Positions 30,789 through 43,703 of a DNA stretch of 64,000 nt are shown here, in pieces (the stretch's first letter is position 1; each line of letters opens with the position of its first letter). The stretch lies in assembly GCA_026005035.1 (NCBI GenBank), contig BPKH01000001.1, forward strand, positions 1 through 64,000, read 5' to 3'. This DNA comes from Porticoccaceae bacterium. Its GTDB lineage: Bacteria > Pseudomonadota > Gammaproteobacteria > Pseudomonadales > Porticoccaceae. A program made the position numbers and the translations under genes. The notes beneath the pieces are model-generated. The model had not been told where the DNA came from. It ran no database searches and saw only the letters and a list, made by a program, of their open reading frames with translations.

Positions 30789-32025
30789 CGCCGAGCCCCA
30801 GGTGTGCCATCACCGCCCCCACGGTGAGAAAGGACCCGCACACCGCCAGAGTCCCCCCCGGCGGGGTCGCCGTCAAGCCCGCCGCGAAGGCCTCCGCCAC
30901 GGTGCCGTGCACGGTGCAGGCGCCGCCGGCGGCCGCCACTTGGGCGGCGAACCGCTCGGCGGGCAGGGCCCGGGCGACCCCAGGGAGGTCGCCCGCAAAC
31001 CACCGGCTCACGGTGCCCGCCAGGGCGGCGCAGAAGCCGGCCACGTCCTTGTCCGCCATGATCGCCGCCACGGCGTGGACCGGCCGGCCTTCCCCGGCCA
31101 GTCGGGCGGCCAGGTGGGCCGCCGCGGCGGGGTTGTGGGCCACGTCCAACACCACTGTCCGGCCGGCCCAGGTCAGCCGCTGATAGCGCCCGGCGAGCGC
31201 CGTCCGGCCGACGGCGGCGGCCAGTTCCCCGTCCCCGGGCAGGGCGTCGAGGAGAGCCGCCCCTTGAACGGCCGCCGCCACCGAGGTGGGGGGCAGGCGC
31301 GGTGCCGGCAATCCCTGCCAGCGGCGGCCGTCGGCAAGCCGCAGGTGGAACCCCTCACCATCCGACACCCCCTCGAAATCCCGCCCCCACCAGAGGGGAC
31401 GGGCACCGAGCGAATCCAGGTGGGGGGCAAGGGTGGCGGGCGGGTCGGGATCGGCCACCACCACCGGGCGCCCGGCGCGGGCGATGCCGGCCTTTTCCAG
31501 GGCGATCGCCTCGCGGGTCGGGCCGAGCCACCGGGCGTGGTCGATGGCGATGGGGGTGATGACCGCCAGATCGGCGTCCACCAGGTTCACCGCGTCGAGT
31601 CGCCCCCCCATGCCCACCTCCAACACCGCGAGGTCCAGGTCGGCGGCGGCAAAGAGGTGCAGGGCGGCCAGGGTGCCGACCTCGAAATAGGTGAGGAGGA
31701 CGTCGCCACGAGCCGCCTCCACCCGGTCGAAAGCCGCACAGAGGGTCTCGTCGTCCACCGGCCTCCCGCCGAGGCGCACCCGCTCGTTGTAGCGCAGCAA
31801 GTGGGGCGAGGTGTAGCAACCCACCCGCCGACCGGCCGCAAGGGCGAGCACCTCCAGGAGGCGCGCGCAACTGCCTTTGCCGTTGGTGCCCGCCACCGCC
31901 ACCACCTGGCGCGCCGGGCGGGGAAGCGCCAGGCGCTCGGCCACGGCCCGCACCCGCTCCAGGCCGAGCACCATGCCCTGGGGATGGCGCTGTTCGATGA
32001 GAGCGAGCCAGTCGGCCAGGCGCAT
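30778..32025 (-). CDS. folC: Folylpolyglutamate synthase / dihydrofolate synthase
   Basis: Adds glutamate to dihydropteroate and to folates. ATP loop VVAVAGTNGKGSCARLLE near residue 45, TSPHLLRYNERVRL, and the LEVGMGGRLDAVN block are diagnostic. 415 residues. Between dedD and accD in the conserved order; starts 9 nt after accD ends. Confidence 0.96.
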   Translation of the reverse strand: MRLADWLALIEQRHPQGMVLGLERVRAVAERLALPRPARQVVAVAGTNGKGSCARLLEVLALAAGRRVGCYTSPHLLRYNERVRLGGRPVDDETLCAAFDRVEAARGDVLLTYFEVGTLAALHLFAAADLDLAVLEVGMGGRLDAVNLVDADLAVITPIAIDHARWLGPTREAIALEKAGIARAGRPVVVADPDPPATLAPHLDSLGARPLWWGRDFEGVSDGEGFHLRLADGRRWQGLPAPRLPPTSVAAAVQGAALLDALPGDGELAAAVGRTALAGRYQRLTWAGRTVVLDVAHNPAAAAHLAARLAGEGRPVHAVAAIMADKDVAGFCAALAGTVSRWFAGDLPGVARALPAERFAAQVAAAGGACTVHGTVAEAFAAGLTATPPGGTLAVCGSFLTVGAVMAHLGLGDGF

Positions 32026-32033
32026 CCGGGTAT

Positions 32034-32906
32034 TCAGGTCGCCTCCGCCAAGGGCGGCGCGCCGGTCAACTTGGCCAGCAGGCGGGCGATCACCTGGCGC
32101 ATCTGGCGGCGGTCGACAATGCCGTCGATGGCGCCGTGTTCCAACAAGAACTCGGCCCGCTGAAAGCCCTCGGGCAGCTTCTGGCGGATGGTCTGCTCGA
32201 TGATGTTCGGCCCGGCGAACCCCGCCCGCGCCCCCGGCTCGGCGAGGATCAGGTCGCCGAGCATGGCGAGGCTCGCCGACACGCCCCCGAAGGTGGGGTC
32301 GGTGAGCACCGAGACGTAGGGAACGCCGGCGGCCTGGAGCCGCTCGACATGGGCCGCGGTCTTGGCCATCTGCATCAGGGAGATCAGCGCTTCCTGCATG
32401 CGCGCCCCTCCGCTGGCGGAAAAGTTGACCAGGGGAATCCGCTCTTCGCGGCAGAGGGACGCCGCCCGAGCGAATTTTTCCCCCACCGCGTAGCCCATGG
32501 AGCCACCCAGAAATTCGAACTCGAAGGCGGTGACCACCACCGGCAGGCCGCACAGGCGGCCCCGCATGGCCACTAGGGCGTCCTTTTCGCCAGTCTTGCG
32601 CTGCGCTTCGAGAAGGCGGTCTTTGTACTTGCGCTGGTCCTTGAAACGCAGCCGGTCGCGGGGTTCGACGTCGGCGAAGAGCTCCTCACGCCCTTCGGGG
32701 TCCAGAAAGAGATCGAGACGGCGGCGCGCGCCGATGCGCAGGTGGTGGCCGCACTTGGGACAGACGTCCTGATTCTTCTCCAGCTCCGGACGGTACAGGG
32801 GGGTGGCGCATCCCGGGCACTTGCGCCACAGCCCCTCGGGCACCGCCGCCGCCCGCGCTCGGGCCGATTGGCTGGGGCCCCGCCGGATCCGGTTGAGCCA
32901 GCTCAC
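32034..32906 (-). CDS. accD: Acetyl-CoA carboxylase carboxyltransferase subunit beta
   Basis: Carboxyltransferase half of acetyl-CoA carboxylase, with AccA. The N-terminal four-cysteine zinc ribbon (CPGC...CPKC) is complete, and the crotonase-like core carries [16 protein letters not shown] and [12 protein letters not shown]. 290 residues. GTG at 32906 overlaps the trpF stop and has GAGGAGGT upstream. Confidence 0.97.
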   Translation of the reverse strand: MSWLNRIRRGPSQSARARAAAVPEGLWRKCPGCATPLYRPELEKNQDVCPKCGHHLRIGARRRLDLFLDPEGREELFADVEPRDRLRFKDQRKYKDRLLEAQRKTGEKDALVAMRGRLCGLPVVVTAFEFEFLGGSMGYAVGEKFARAASLCREERIPLVNFSASGGARMQEALISLMQMAKTAAHVERLQAAGVPYVSVLTDPTFGGVSASLAMLGDLILAEPGARAGFAGPNIIEQTIRQKLPEGFQRAEFLLEHGAIDGIVDRRQMRQVIARLLAKLTGAPPLAEAT

Positions 32907-33538
32907 GACACCTCCTCGGCGATCGCCGCGCCCCGCACGGCCCGCACGAAGCGCGCCATCCGCTGCGGGTCCTTGCGACCCGGCGCAGATTCGACCCCGC
33001 TGCTCACGTCCACCGCGTAGGGATGCAGGCGCGCCACCGCCTCGGCCACGTTGTCGGCGTCGAGCCCTCCCGCCAACACCATCCGCTCCCTCGGCAGTCC
33101 GGTGAGGCGCGCCCAGTCGAAGCGCCGGCCGGTGCCGCCGGGGGACGCCGGATGCCAGGCGTCGAAGACGAAACCCGCCGCCTCCGGGTGGCGGGCCATG
33201 GCCGCCGCCGGATCTGTCGCCGCCCCCATCCGGATCGCCTTGAGATAGGGTCGCCCGAACCGGGTGCAAAAGGCCGGCGTCTCGTCGCCGTGGAACTGCA
33301 GGAGGTGGGGGCGGACCTCGGCGAGCACCGCCTCCACCAGCTCCTGGGGGGGGTCGACAAACAACGCCACGGTGGTGAGAAAGGGCCCCACAGCGCGGGC
33401 GATCTCCCGCGCCGCCGCCACCGTCACCGCCCGCGGACTTTGGGGATAGAACACCAGCCCGATGGCGTCGGCCCCAACCGCTTCCGCGATTCGGGCGTCC
33501 GCCGCGCTGGTGATGCCGCAGATCTTGATTTTCACCAT
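32903..33538 (-). CDS. trpF: Phosphoribosylanthranilate isomerase
   Basis: TIM-barrel isomerase of tryptophan synthesis. The start [10 protein letters not shown] carries the catalytic Cys (KICGIT); the catalytic Asp and phosphate site are near VDVSSGVE, and [10 protein letters not shown] is typical. 211 residues. Overlaps truA by 7 nt and accD by 4 nt. Confidence 0.97.
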   Translation of the reverse strand: MVKIKICGITSAADARIAEAVGADAIGLVFYPQSPRAVTVAAAREIARAVGPFLTTVALFVDPPQELVEAVLAEVRPHLLQFHGDETPAFCTRFGRPYLKAIRMGAATDPAAAMARHPEAAGFVFDAWHPASPGGTGRRFDWARLTGLPRERMVLAGGLDADNVAEAVARLHPYAVDVSSGVESAPGRKDPQRMARFVRAVRGAAIAEEVS

Positions 33539-34401
33539 GCCGCCCGTCCCCCGCCCGGCGATTCTACCAGAGCGCCCTCGCCGGCGGCGCCCAGCAGAAA
33601 GGGACCGGGGGGCAGGCGCGGAATGCCGAACCGCTCCGGATAGGCGACCCCCACAAGATACAGCCCGTCCGCCGGCGCCGTGGGCGCACCGCGGCGGCGG
33701 TCGCGGCCGGCGAGCAGCTCCTCGAGCCAGGCGGGCGGGCGTTGGCCGCGACCCACGGCGATGAGCGCCCCGGCGATGTTGCGCACCATGTGGTGGAGGA
33801 AGGCGTTGGCGGTCACCTCGAGGACGACCAGGGGCCCCGCCCGCCAGACCTCCACCGCGTCGACGCGCCGGTAGGGGCTTTTCGACTGGCAACCCGACGC
33901 CCGAAAGGCGCTGAAATCCCGCTCTCCGAGGAGCGCCCGGGAGGCCTGGCGCATGGCCCCCACGTCGAGGGGTTCCCGCACCCAGGTGATGAGCCCCGCG
34001 CCCACCGCGGGCGCGACCGGGCGGTTCAGGATCAGGTAGCGGTAGGTGCGGGACAAGGCGGCGTAGCGGGCGTGGAAATCCCCGGCCACCTCGCCCGCCC
34101 AGAGGAGGCGCACAGTGGCGGGCAAGCGGCTGTTCGTCCCCTTGAGCCACTGGTGCGCCTCCCGCCGCGCGGTGGTGTCGAAGTGGATCACCTGGTGGGT
34201 GGCGTGGACGCCGGTGTCGGTGCGCCCGGCGCAGACCACCGCCACCGGTTGGTCGGCGACGAAGGAGAGGGCGTCTTCCACCGTTTCCTGGACGGAGAGG
34301 CTGTGCGCCTGCCGCTGCCAGCCGGCAAACGGCCGCCCGTCGTACTCCACCACCGCCGCCACGCGCACGCTGCCGGCCGCAGGCTCGGGACGCGCGCTCA
34401 C
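33532..34401 (-). CDS. truA: tRNA pseudouridine(38-40) synthase
   Basis: Forms pseudouridine at positions 38-40 in tRNA anticodon arms. The catalytic Asp is in [31 protein letters not shown] is the second conserved block. 289 residues. GTG at 34401 is the start, 10 nt after the fimV stop. The order fimV-truA-trpF-accD is conserved in many gammaproteobacteria. Confidence 0.97.
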   Translation of the reverse strand: MSARPEPAAGSVRVAAVVEYDGRPFAGWQRQAHSLSVQETVEDALSFVADQPVAVVCAGRTDTGVHATHQVIHFDTTARREAHQWLKGTNSRLPATVRLLWAGEVAGDFHARYAALSRTYRYLILNRPVAPAVGAGLITWVREPLDVGAMRQASRALLGERDFSAFRASGCQSKSPYRRVDAVEVWRAGPLVVLEVTANAFLHHMVRNIAGALIAVGRGQRPPAWLEELLAGRDRRRGAPTAPADGLYLVGVAYPERFGIPRLPPGPFLLGAAGEGALVESPGGGRAAW

Positions 34402-34411
34402 CGCCCGGCGA

Positions 34412-36543
34412 TCAACCGATCTTGGCGAGCAGGGCGCGCGCCTTTTCCTTGTGCTCGTCGCGGCCCGTCTCGAGAAGCTCTTGCAGGATCTCCCGCGCCC
34501 CCGCCGAGTCGCCCATCTCCAAGTAGGCCTCGGCCAGCTGGAGCTGGGTTTCCCCCTCGTCGAGGTCGCCCAGGTCGAGGTCGCCGAATTCCCCGTCCAG
34601 ATCGAGCTCCTCCACCGGCGCCGGGCGGGTGGGGCCCTCCTCGAACTCCACCGCCTCGCCGCCCGCCTCCTCCAGGTCGAACTCGGAGAGGTCGAGCTCT
34701 TCGAGCTCCTCGGCGGCCAGATCCTGTTTGGCCGGCGCCGGCGTTGTTCCGCCGTCCGGCTCGGCCGGCGCCTCTTGCCGCAGGTCGAAGAGCTCGTCCT
34801 CGGGGGCGAGGGAAATCTGTTCCGCAGACTGCGGGCGCGCAGGCTCCGAGGCGCGGTGCGGCTCCGGGGCGGAAGGCCGCTCGGGCGCGGGGGGCGGTGC
34901 GGACGGCGTGACCGCTTGCGACGCCTCCGGCCGCTCCCGACGCGCCGCCGGCGCCACCTCGGCGGCGGGCGCAACCACGGCCTCCTCCTCGACTGCCGAG
35001 GCGGCGCGTCGGCGCAGGTACCAGACCGCGGCGGCCCCGGCCGCCGCCAGGCCGAGGAGTGCGAGGAGCAGGCCTTTCACGTCTTCCATCCATCCCTTTT
35101 TCTGGTGGGCGGGGGTCGTCACCAGCACCGGCTTGTCGGCGGGCGCGCTGGCCGCCGCTGCCTTGGCCGGTTCGGAGGCACTGCCGTCCATCGCGGAGCG
35201 CTCCGATTCTTCCTGGCGCGCGCCCGGCCCCGGCGCCGGCGGGCGCTCCGCCCCGGCTGCGGTGGCCTCCGCGGTGGACGACGCGCGCGGCTTTGCCTTG
35301 AGAGCGTCCGCGGCGCTGGGAAAGAGCGCCAGGGCCGGGGATTCGGGCAATTCTTCGGCGCCGGTCGGCTCGGCCGCATCGGCTTTCGGTTCCGGCGACT
35401 CGCCGACCATCGCCTCGGCGGCGGGCGTTTCCTCCGGGGGAAGCGCTCTCCCCCGCTCCGCCCGCTGCGGGCCTGCCCTCCTCCACCCCATCGCGGGGCG
35501 CCGCTTCGCTCTGCGCGGCGGCGAGCTGCAGGGCGCGCAGAGCGTCATCGTCCAGTTCGACGAGCCGCTGGAGGGTGTTCACCTGCTCTTCGAGGAGGGC
35601 GAGGCGCTCTTTGAGCTCGCCGTTTTCGCGGCGGGTGCGATCGAGCTCTTCCTTGAGAAGGGCGAGTTCGCCCGCGACCCCGCTCCCCCGCCCCGCTCGT
35701 CCCGCACCGCCGCCCGCGTCGCCGCCCTCGGCACCCCCCCGCCTCGAGCACCAACCGCCCGTCCGCCCGCCCCGGCGGGGCCGGCGGCACGGCGCGCGAG
35801 GAGCCGCCCAGGGCGGCCACCGGTGCCTCTCCCGCGGCGAGCGAGCGCCCGCCGCCCACCCCGTAATCGGGCAGGCGCAGCACGGCACCGGCCCGCAGCA
35901 GATTCGGGTCGCCGCCGATGAAGGCGTCGGGGTTGAGCTCGAGGATATCGGCCATCCGCTCGTGGACCGTGCCGGGGCCCGCGAGGTTGTAGGCGATCCG
36001 CCACAGGGTATCGCCCCGCTGTACCCGGTATTCGCCACCCGCGGGGACGGCCTCGGGGCGCGGCCGGGAGGGCGGCGCGGAAGCCCCCGCCGCACGGGGG
36101 GCGGCGGGGGGCGGAACAGGGCGGGCGCGCGCCCTTTCGCCGGCGTAGACGGGCAGGTCGAGAAGCAGGGTGTACTCGCGCACCAGCCGGCCGCTGGGCC
36201 AGCGCAGATCCACCAGGAAATCGAGGTAGGGCTCCTGGATGGGACGGCGAGAGAGGACGCGCACCACGGGCCCACCCGGTGCATCCATCTCCACGCGGAA
36301 GACCAGGTCGGAGAGGACGAGGGCGCGGTCGACGCCGGCGTCGGCGAACTCCTCGTGGGAGGCGAGCCCCACCAGGATGTCCTTTCCCGCCAACCCTTCC
36401 ACGTCGGTGAGCGGGATCTCGGCGTCGAGGGGCTCATTGAGCGCCGAGTGGAGGCGGATGTCGCCGAGGCCCAAGGCCGAAACGTAGCCGCTTGCGAGCA
36501 AGCCGGCGATGCAGCCGGCCAACCGGCGCTTGCGAAAGCCCAT
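34412..36543 (-). CDS. fimV: FimV-type peptidoglycan-binding hub protein (two frameshifts)
   Basis: Inner-membrane hub for polar and twitching functions in Pseudomonas-type bacteria. Visible in order: signal peptide, FimV N-terminal domain (ALNEPLDAEIPL), LysM motif (YRVQRGDTLWRIA), coiled coil (VAGELALLKEELDRTRREN), low-complexity Pro/Ala region, one membrane helix (GLLLALLGLAAAGAAAVWYL), an acidic cytoplasmic part and the conserved C-terminal FimV domain (LAEAYLEMGDSAGAREILQ). Surplus bases in the runs at 35735-35741 and 35436-35440 break the frame; the repaired length is 709 residues. It is shorter than the P. aeruginosa protein, mainly in the cytoplasmic region. Confidence 0.92.
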
Positions 36544-36658
36544 GTCCCTTCCCTTTATCGGTGTGTGATCCCGTCTCTCCCCTTTCCGGCACGCCCCTTG
36601 GGCCGGCGGACCGGGGCAAGTATTTCCCATCCCGCGGCCCTTGGCAACCGCGCCCGCT

Positions 36659-37775
36659 TCAGGATTCGAGCAGGATCCGCAACATGCGCCGCAGCGGCTC
36701 GGCGGCTCCCCAGAGGAGCTGATCGCCGACGGTGAAGGCGTTCAGGTAGCGCTCGCCCATGGCCAACTTGCGCAGCCGCCCCACGGCGATGCGCAGACTG
36801 CCGCTCACCGCGGCGGGGGGTGAGGCGCGCCAGGGTCGCCTCGCGCTCGTTGGGCACCACTTCCACCCAGGGGTTGGCTGCGGCGATCCGCTGCTCCAGC
36901 TCGTCGAGGGGCACGTCGGCGGTGAGCTTGACGGTGAGCGCCTGGCTGTGGCTGCGCATGGCGCCCACCCGCACGCAGGTGCCGTCGATGGGGACGGGAT
37001 CGGCTTCCCGCCCCAGGATCTTGTTGGCTTCCGCTTGCGCCTTCCACTCCTCCCGGCTCTGGCCGGAGGGCAGCGCGCTGTCGATCCAGGGCAGCAGGCT
37101 GCCGGCCAAGGGATAGCCGAACTGGGCCCGCGGAAAGTCCTCGGCGCGCAACTTGGCCGTCACCCGGCGGTCGATGTCGAGGATGGTGCTCGCCGGATCT
37201 GCCAGCAGCTCGGCCGCCGCGCCGTGGAGTGCCCCCATCTGCTCGAGGAGCTCCCGCATGTGTTGGGCGCCGGCACCTGAAGCCGCCTGGTAGAGTCATG
37301 GCGCTCACCCACTCCACCAGTCCGGCCTTGAACAGGCCACCCATGGCCATGAGCATCAGGCTCACGGTGCAGTTGCCGCCCACGAAGTCGCGGGCGCCGC
37401 GGGCCAGGCGGTCGCGGATCAGATCGCCGTTGACCGGGTCGAGGACGATCACCGCTTCGGGCTCCATGCGCAGTGCCGACGCGGCGTCGATCCAATACCC
37501 GTCCCAGCCGGCACCCCGCAGCGCCGGATGGATCTCGCGGCTGTAATCGCCCCCCTGGCAGGTGACGATGGCGTCCATCGCCGCCAGCGCGGCGAGGTCG
37601 CGGGCGTCGGCCACGGGCGGGGCCTCGACCCCCACGTTCGGGGGGGGGCCTACCCACTTGAGACGTGGAAAAGAAGTGGGGCTCAATGAGGGCAAAGTCC
37701 CCCTCCTCGCGCATCCGCTCGAGGAGCACCGAGCCCACCATGCCCCGCCAGCCGACGATCCCCCACCCGCAACAC
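36659..37775 (-). CDS. asd: Aspartate-semialdehyde dehydrogenase (four frameshifts)
   Basis: NADPH-dependent reduction of aspartyl phosphate in the lysine/Met/Thr branch. The start GTG at 37775 (AAAGGAG upstream) gives the NADP loop [12 protein letters not shown] once a G is dropped from the run at 37760-37764; the catalytic Cys lies in [12 protein letters not shown]. Other surplus bases are at 37640-37648 (run of nine), near 37294 (not a run) and 36815-36820. Removing all four gives 370 residues, against 367 in E. coli. Being near-essential, it is unlikely to be a true pseudogene. Confidence 0.93.
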
Positions 37776-37820
37776 GATCCCTTCTCCTTTATTTCCCGTC
37801 ACCGCTCGCCTTCTAGGGTT

Positions 37821-38456
37821 TCAAAGAGCCACGGCTGGGCGGCGCGGGTGGCGCGCCTCGAAGGCGCGGATGCGCTCGGCCGCCTGCAAAGTGAGGCCGA
37901 TCTCGTCGAGCCCCTCGAGGAGACAGCGCTTGCGAAACGCCTCCACCTCGAAGGGGATCACCTCGCCGGCAGGGGTGGTGAGGGTCTGGGCGGGCAGATC
38001 CACGTCCAGGGTGTAGCCCTCGTTGGCCTCCACTTCGGCGAACAGCCGCGAGACCAGATCCCGCTCCAGGACCACCGGCAAGATGCCGTTTTTGAAACAG
38101 TTGTTGTAAAAGATGTCGGCGAAGCTCGGCGCCACGATGACGCGGATGCCGTAGTCGAGCAGGGCCCAGGGCGCGTGCTCGCGACTGGACCCGCAGCCGA
38201 AATTCTCCCGGGCGAGCAGGATCGAGGCCCCCTGGTAGCGCGGCAGGTTGAGGGGGAAATCGGACTTCAAGGGCCGCTTGCTGCAGTCCTTGCCGTACCA
38301 GCCCTCGTCCTCGTAGCGCAGGGCGTCGAACAGGTAGGGGCCGAAGCCGGTGCGGGCCACGGCCTTGAGGAACTGTTTGGGGATGATCATGTCGGTGTCG
38401 ACGTTGGGCAGGTCGAGCGGCACGACCAGACCTCGGTGGCGGACGAAGGGTTCCAC
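37821..38456 (-). CDS. leuD: 3-isopropylmalate dehydratase small subunit
   Basis: Swivel-domain subunit that, with LeuC, isomerises 2- to 3-isopropylmalate in leucine synthesis. Conserved [12 protein letters not shown] near the N-terminus and the loop [15 protein letters not shown] are diagnostic. 211 residues. Follows leuC by 24 nt. The next gene is asd; leuB, usual at this place, is not in the window. Confidence 0.97.
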   Translation of the reverse strand: MEPFVRHRGLVVPLDLPNVDTDMIIPKQFLKAVARTGFGPYLFDALRYEDEGWYGKDCSKRPLKSDFPLNLPRYQGASILLARENFGCGSSREHAPWALLDYGIRVIVAPSFADIFYNNCFKNGILPVVLERDLVSRLFAEVEANEGYTLDVDLPAQTLTTPAGEVIPFEVEAFRKRCLLEGLDEIGLTLQAAERIRAFEARHPRRPAVAL

Positions 38457-38480
38457 GGCGACCTCCTCGGCTTGCGAATC

Positions 38481-39908
38481 TCAGGGTTCGACCAGTTTGC
38501 GCACGTCGGCGATGCGCCCCGTCACCGCCGCCGCGGCCGCCATGGCGGGGCTCATCAGGTGGGTGCGCCCCCCGGCCCCCTGGCGGCCTTCGAAGTTGCG
38601 GTTGGAAGTGGAGGCGCAGCGCTCCCCGCGACCCAACACGTCCGAGTTCATCGCCAGGCACATGGAGCAACCGGGTTCCCGCCAGTCCATGCCGGCCTCG
38701 CGGAAGATGCGGTCGAGCCCTTCCGCCTCCGCCTGGCGCTTGACCTCGTGGGATCCGGGGACCACGTAGACCTTCTTGACGTTGGGCGCCACGCGCCGCC
38801 CCTTCACCACCGCCGCCGCGGCCCGCAGGTCTTCGATGCGCGAGTTGGTGCAGGAGCCGATGAACACCTTGTCGATGGTCACCTCGGTGATCGGCGTGCC
38901 GGGCTCGAGGCCCATGTACTCCAGCGCCCGGCGCATCCCTCGCCGGCGCACCTCGTCGGGTTCCAGTTCCGGATCGGGGACGGCGCCGGAGACCGGCACC
39001 ACCATCTCGGGTGAGGTGCCCCAGGTGACGTGGGGCTCGATCTCGCCGGCGTCGAGCTCCACCACCGCATCGAAGCGGGCGTCGGGGTCGCTCACCAGGG
39101 TGCGCCAGTAAGCCACCGCCCGATCCCACAGCGCCCCCTTGGGCGCGAAGGGACGGCCGCGCAGGTACTCGATGGTCTTTTCGTCCACCGCCACCAGGCC
39201 CACCCGCGCCCCGGCCTCGATGGCCATGTTGCACAGGGTCATCCGCCCCTCCACCGAGAGGTCGCGGATGGTGCTGCCGGCGAATTCGATGGCGTAGCCG
39301 GTGCCGCCGGCGGTGCCGATCCGCCCGATCACCGCCAGGATGATGTCCTTGGCCGTCACCCCGGGGCCGAGTTTGCCCTCCACCCGCACCAACATGTTCT
39401 TCATCTTGCGGGTCACCAGGCACTGGGTGGCGAGCACGTGCTCCACCTCCGAGGTGCCGATGCCGAAGGCCAGGCAGGCCAGGGCGCCGTGGGTGGCGGT
39501 GTGGGAGTCGCCGCACACCACCGTCGCCCCGGGCAGGGTAAAGCCCTGCTCGGGGCCCACCACGTGGACGATCCCCTGGCGGGCGTCGTTGATCCCGAAC
39601 TGGCGGATGCCGAACTCCGCGCAGTTGCGGTCGAGGGTCTCCACCTGGGTGCGCGAGATCTCGTCGGCGATGGTGGCGATGCCGCCGGAGCGCTCGGTGG
39701 GGTCGGTGGGCACGTTGTGGTCCGGCGTGGCCAGGTTCGCCTCCGGGCGCCAGGGCCGCCGGCCGGCAAGCCGCAGCCCCTCGAAGGCCTGGGGCGAGGT
39801 CACCTCGTGGATGATGTGCCGATCGATGTAGATCAGGGCGGTCCCGTCGTCGCGGTTCTCCACCAGGTGGGCGTTCCACAGTTTGTCGTACAGGGTCTGG
39901 CCGGCCAT
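38481..39908 (-). CDS. leuC: 3-isopropylmalate dehydratase large subunit
   Basis: Aconitase-fold subunit holding the [4Fe-4S] cluster. Cluster ligands are the Cys of [12 protein letters not shown] and the two of [21 protein letters not shown] is an active-site block. 475 residues, full length. First gene of leuCD, divergent from a LysR gene over a 102-bp AT-rich spacer. Confidence 0.97.
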   Translation of the reverse strand: MAGQTLYDKLWNAHLVENRDDGTALIYIDRHIIHEVTSPQAFEGLRLAGRRPWRPEANLATPDHNVPTDPTERSGGIATIADEISRTQVETLDRNCAEFGIRQFGINDARQGIVHVVGPEQGFTLPGATVVCGDSHTATHGALACLAFGIGTSEVEHVLATQCLVTRKMKNMLVRVEGKLGPGVTAKDIILAVIGRIGTAGGTGYAIEFAGSTIRDLSVEGRMTLCNMAIEAGARVGLVAVDEKTIEYLRGRPFAPKGALWDRAVAYWRTLVSDPDARFDAVVELDAGEIEPHVTWGTSPEMVVPVSGAVPDPELEPDEVRRRGMRRALEYMGLEPGTPITEVTIDKVFIGSCTNSRIEDLRAAAAVVKGRRVAPNVKKVYVVPGSHEVKRQAEAEGLDRIFREAGMDWREPGCSMCLAMNSDVLGRGERCASTSNRNFEGRQGAGGRTHLMSPAMAAAAAVTGRIADVRKLVEP

Positions 39909-40010
39909 CGCGCGCCTCGCAGATCACCAAGGGCAGCGCTTGATGATAGCGACCCTCTTGTGATAAAACAAATTCATATTTTTCATGGTGTCGATATCTA
40001 ACAGGAATCG
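39909..40010. promoter_or_regulatory. AT-rich control region between leuC and the LysR gene
   Basis: The central part (about 39954-39995) is far more AT-rich than the flanking genes, with TTGTGATAAAACAAATTC and nearby partial inverted repeats around ATTCATATTTTTCAT. LysR proteins usually bind such divergent spacers at a T-N11-A site; no single site could be fixed by eye. Confidence 0.5.
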
Positions 40011-40949
40011 ATGGACGCCCAGCTCCTGGAGGCCTTTTTGGCGGTGGCGGAGACGGGTTCCTTTTCCGCCGCCGCCGAGCGGATCCTGATCACCCAGCCG
40101 GCGGTGAGCAAGCGGATCGCCCAGCTGGAGGCGCAGCTGGGGGCGCGCCTGTTCGACCGCCTGGGTCGCACCGTCCACCTGACCGAGGCGGGGCGGGCCC
40201 TCCTGCCCAGGGCCGAGCGGATCCTCCTCGAGATGCGCGCCGCCCGGGAGGCGATCCGCGACCTTTCCGGTCGCGTGGCCGGCTCCTTGCGCCTGGCCAT
40301 CAGCCACCACATCGGCCTGCACCGTCTCCCCCCGGTGCTCAAGACCTTCCTGCGCGCCAACCCGGGCGTCAGCCCGGAGATCGCCTTCCTGGACTCGGAG
40401 GTGGCCTGTGAAGGGGTGTTGCGGGGCCGCTACGAGGTGGGGGTGATCACCCTGGCGCCCGAGCTCCCGGCGGACATCCGGGCGCGGCCGGTGTGGCCCG
40501 ATCCCCTCGCCGCCATGGCTGCCCCGGACCACCCCCTGGCGGGCCGCGCGGCGGTCGCACCGGCGGAGCTCGCCGCCCATCCGGCGGTCTTACCCGGCCC
40601 CCAGACCTATACCGGTCGCCTGATCCTGGAGCGGTTCGCGAGCCTCGGCTTGCCGCCGCCGGCCACCATGGCCACCAATTACCTGGAAACGATCCGCATG
40701 CTCGCCGCGGTGGGCCTCGGCTGGACGGTGTTGCCACGGGCCATGGCGGCGGGGGGATTGGTGGTCCTGCCCTGTCCGGAACTCGAGCTGGAGCGGGCCC
40801 TCGGCTACGTCCACCACCGCGACCGCACCCTGTCCAACGCCGCGCGCGCCTTTCTCGCGCTGCTCGATGAGCTGGCCGAGACTCAGCGGCCGCACAACCG
40901 CCGCCACACCTCGGGGGAGAGGGAGCCGTCGGGCTCCAAGGGGGGATAG
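40011..40949 (+). CDS. LysR family regulator, probably of leuCD
   Basis: 312-residue LysR protein: winged helix-turn-helix at residues 1-60 (AAAERILITQPAVSKRIAQL) and a periplasmic-binding-type effector domain. Divergent position next to leuC is typical of LysR targets, so leucine-pathway control is inferred. The effector is unknown. The C-terminal tail of about 20 hydrophilic residues runs over the 3' end of trmH (67 nt overlap on the opposite strand). Confidence 0.88.
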   Translation: MDAQLLEAFLAVAETGSFSAAAERILITQPAVSKRIAQLEAQLGARLFDRLGRTVHLTEAGRALLPRAERILLEMRAAREAIRDLSGRVAGSLRLAISHHIGLHRLPPVLKTFLRANPGVSPEIAFLDSEVACEGVLRGRYEVGVITLAPELPADIRARPVWPDPLAAMAAPDHPLAGRAAVAPAELAAHPAVLPGPQTYTGRLILERFASLGLPPPATMATNYLETIRMLAAVGLGWTVLPRAMAAGGLVVLPCPELELERALGYVHHRDRTLSNAARAFLALLDELAETQRPHNRRHTSGEREPSGSKGG

Positions 40950-41572
40950 GGAAGCCCGCGCCGCCGGCAGAAGCGGGCCACCGCCGGGTGAGCCCACTCC
41001 ACCAGCAAGCGGTGGTACTCCTCGTCGGACAGTCGCCGCCGATCGTAGAGCCCGGCCCGCTCCCGTTGGCTGCGCGCCTCCATCAGCACCAGGGCGCAGG
41101 CCACCGAGACGTTGAAGGATTCCACCATGCCGAACATGGGGATCACCACCTCGCCATCCGCGGCCGCCACCGCCTCGTCGCTCGGCCCCTGCTTTTCGGC
41201 GCCCACCAGCAAGGCCGCCGGGCGGGTGTAGTCCACCTCCCGGAAGTCGACCGCCCGCGGCGACAGGTGGACCGCCCAGACCGCCATGCCGGCGGCGCGC
41301 ACCGCGGCGATGGCCGCGGCCACCGTGTCGTGGCGCACCACCTCGACCCAGCGATGGCTGCCGGCGGCGGTCTCGGGGCAGGGGGAGAGGGCGGCGGGAT
41401 CGGGCGCCACCGCGTGGACCCGACCCACCCCCACGCCGTCGCAGGTGCGCAGGATGGCGGCCAGGTTGTGGGGCTTGTGCACCCGGTCGGCCACCACGGT
41501 GAGATCGGGCTGGCGGCGCTCGAGAACCGCGCGGATGCGCGCCAGGCGCCGCGGGGTCACCGGCAGATTCAT
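40883..41572 (-). CDS. trmH: tRNA (guanosine(18)-2'-O)-methyltransferase
   Basis: SPOUT methyltransferase modifying G18 of the D loop. The three SPOUT motifs are seen: HKPHNLAAILRTCDGVG (with Asn and Arg), ALLVGAEKQGPSD, and IPMFGMVESFNVSVACALVL, which forms the knot. 229 residues, E. coli TrmH length. Overlaps the next small gene by 4 nt. Confidence 0.94.
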   Translation of the reverse strand: MNLPVTPRRLARIRAVLERRQPDLTVVADRVHKPHNLAAILRTCDGVGVGRVHAVAPDPAALSPCPETAAGSHRWVEVVRHDTVAAAIAAVRAAGMAVWAVHLSPRAVDFREVDYTRPAALLVGAEKQGPSDEAVAAADGEVVIPMFGMVESFNVSVACALVLMEARSQRERAGLYDRRRLSDEEYHRLLVEWAHPAVARFCRRRGLPYPPLEPDGSLSPEVWRRLCGR

Positions 41573-41817
41573 TGCCCGGGGTCCTCGGCGAAGGGGTCGC
41601 GGGCGAGCCGTAGCTGGGTAAGCGCCTGAGCCGGGGTGGCACCGCCGCGCAGCGCCGCCAGATAAAACCGCAGGGCCGCCTCAGCCTCGGCGCGGCTCGC
41701 GAAGGGGCCGACGGGCTCGAGCCGCTCGCGCACGTTGAAGTACCACTGGCCGTCGATCCGCACGAAGCGCTCGCTGCGAAAGCGCGGCCGGTCCTCTTCT
41801 CCGCGACGATGTGCCAT
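41569..41817 (-). CDS. Small conserved protein (DUF6316-like)
   Basis: 82 residues, hydrophilic. The block RFVRIDGQWYFNVRERLEPVGPF and the following SRAEAEAALRFYL match small proteins annotated as DUF6316 in gammaproteobacteria; that assignment is from memory of the motif. No catalytic residues are evident. Its stop overlaps the trmH start (ATGA), so the two are co-translated. Confidence 0.65.
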   Translation of the reverse strand: MAHRRGEEDRPRFRSERFVRIDGQWYFNVRERLEPVGPFASRAEAEAALRFYLAALRGGATPAQALTQLRLARDPFAEDPGQ

Positions 41818-41901
41818 GGCGCACTGCCCTTCCCGAGTGTGCTACAGGATAGCGCCGCGGGGTCGCCGGCGCACGTTTCCCATCCCCGCCCCAAGCGCTA
41901 A

Positions 41902-43699
<1,798 letters not shown>

Positions 43700-43703
<4 letters not shown>

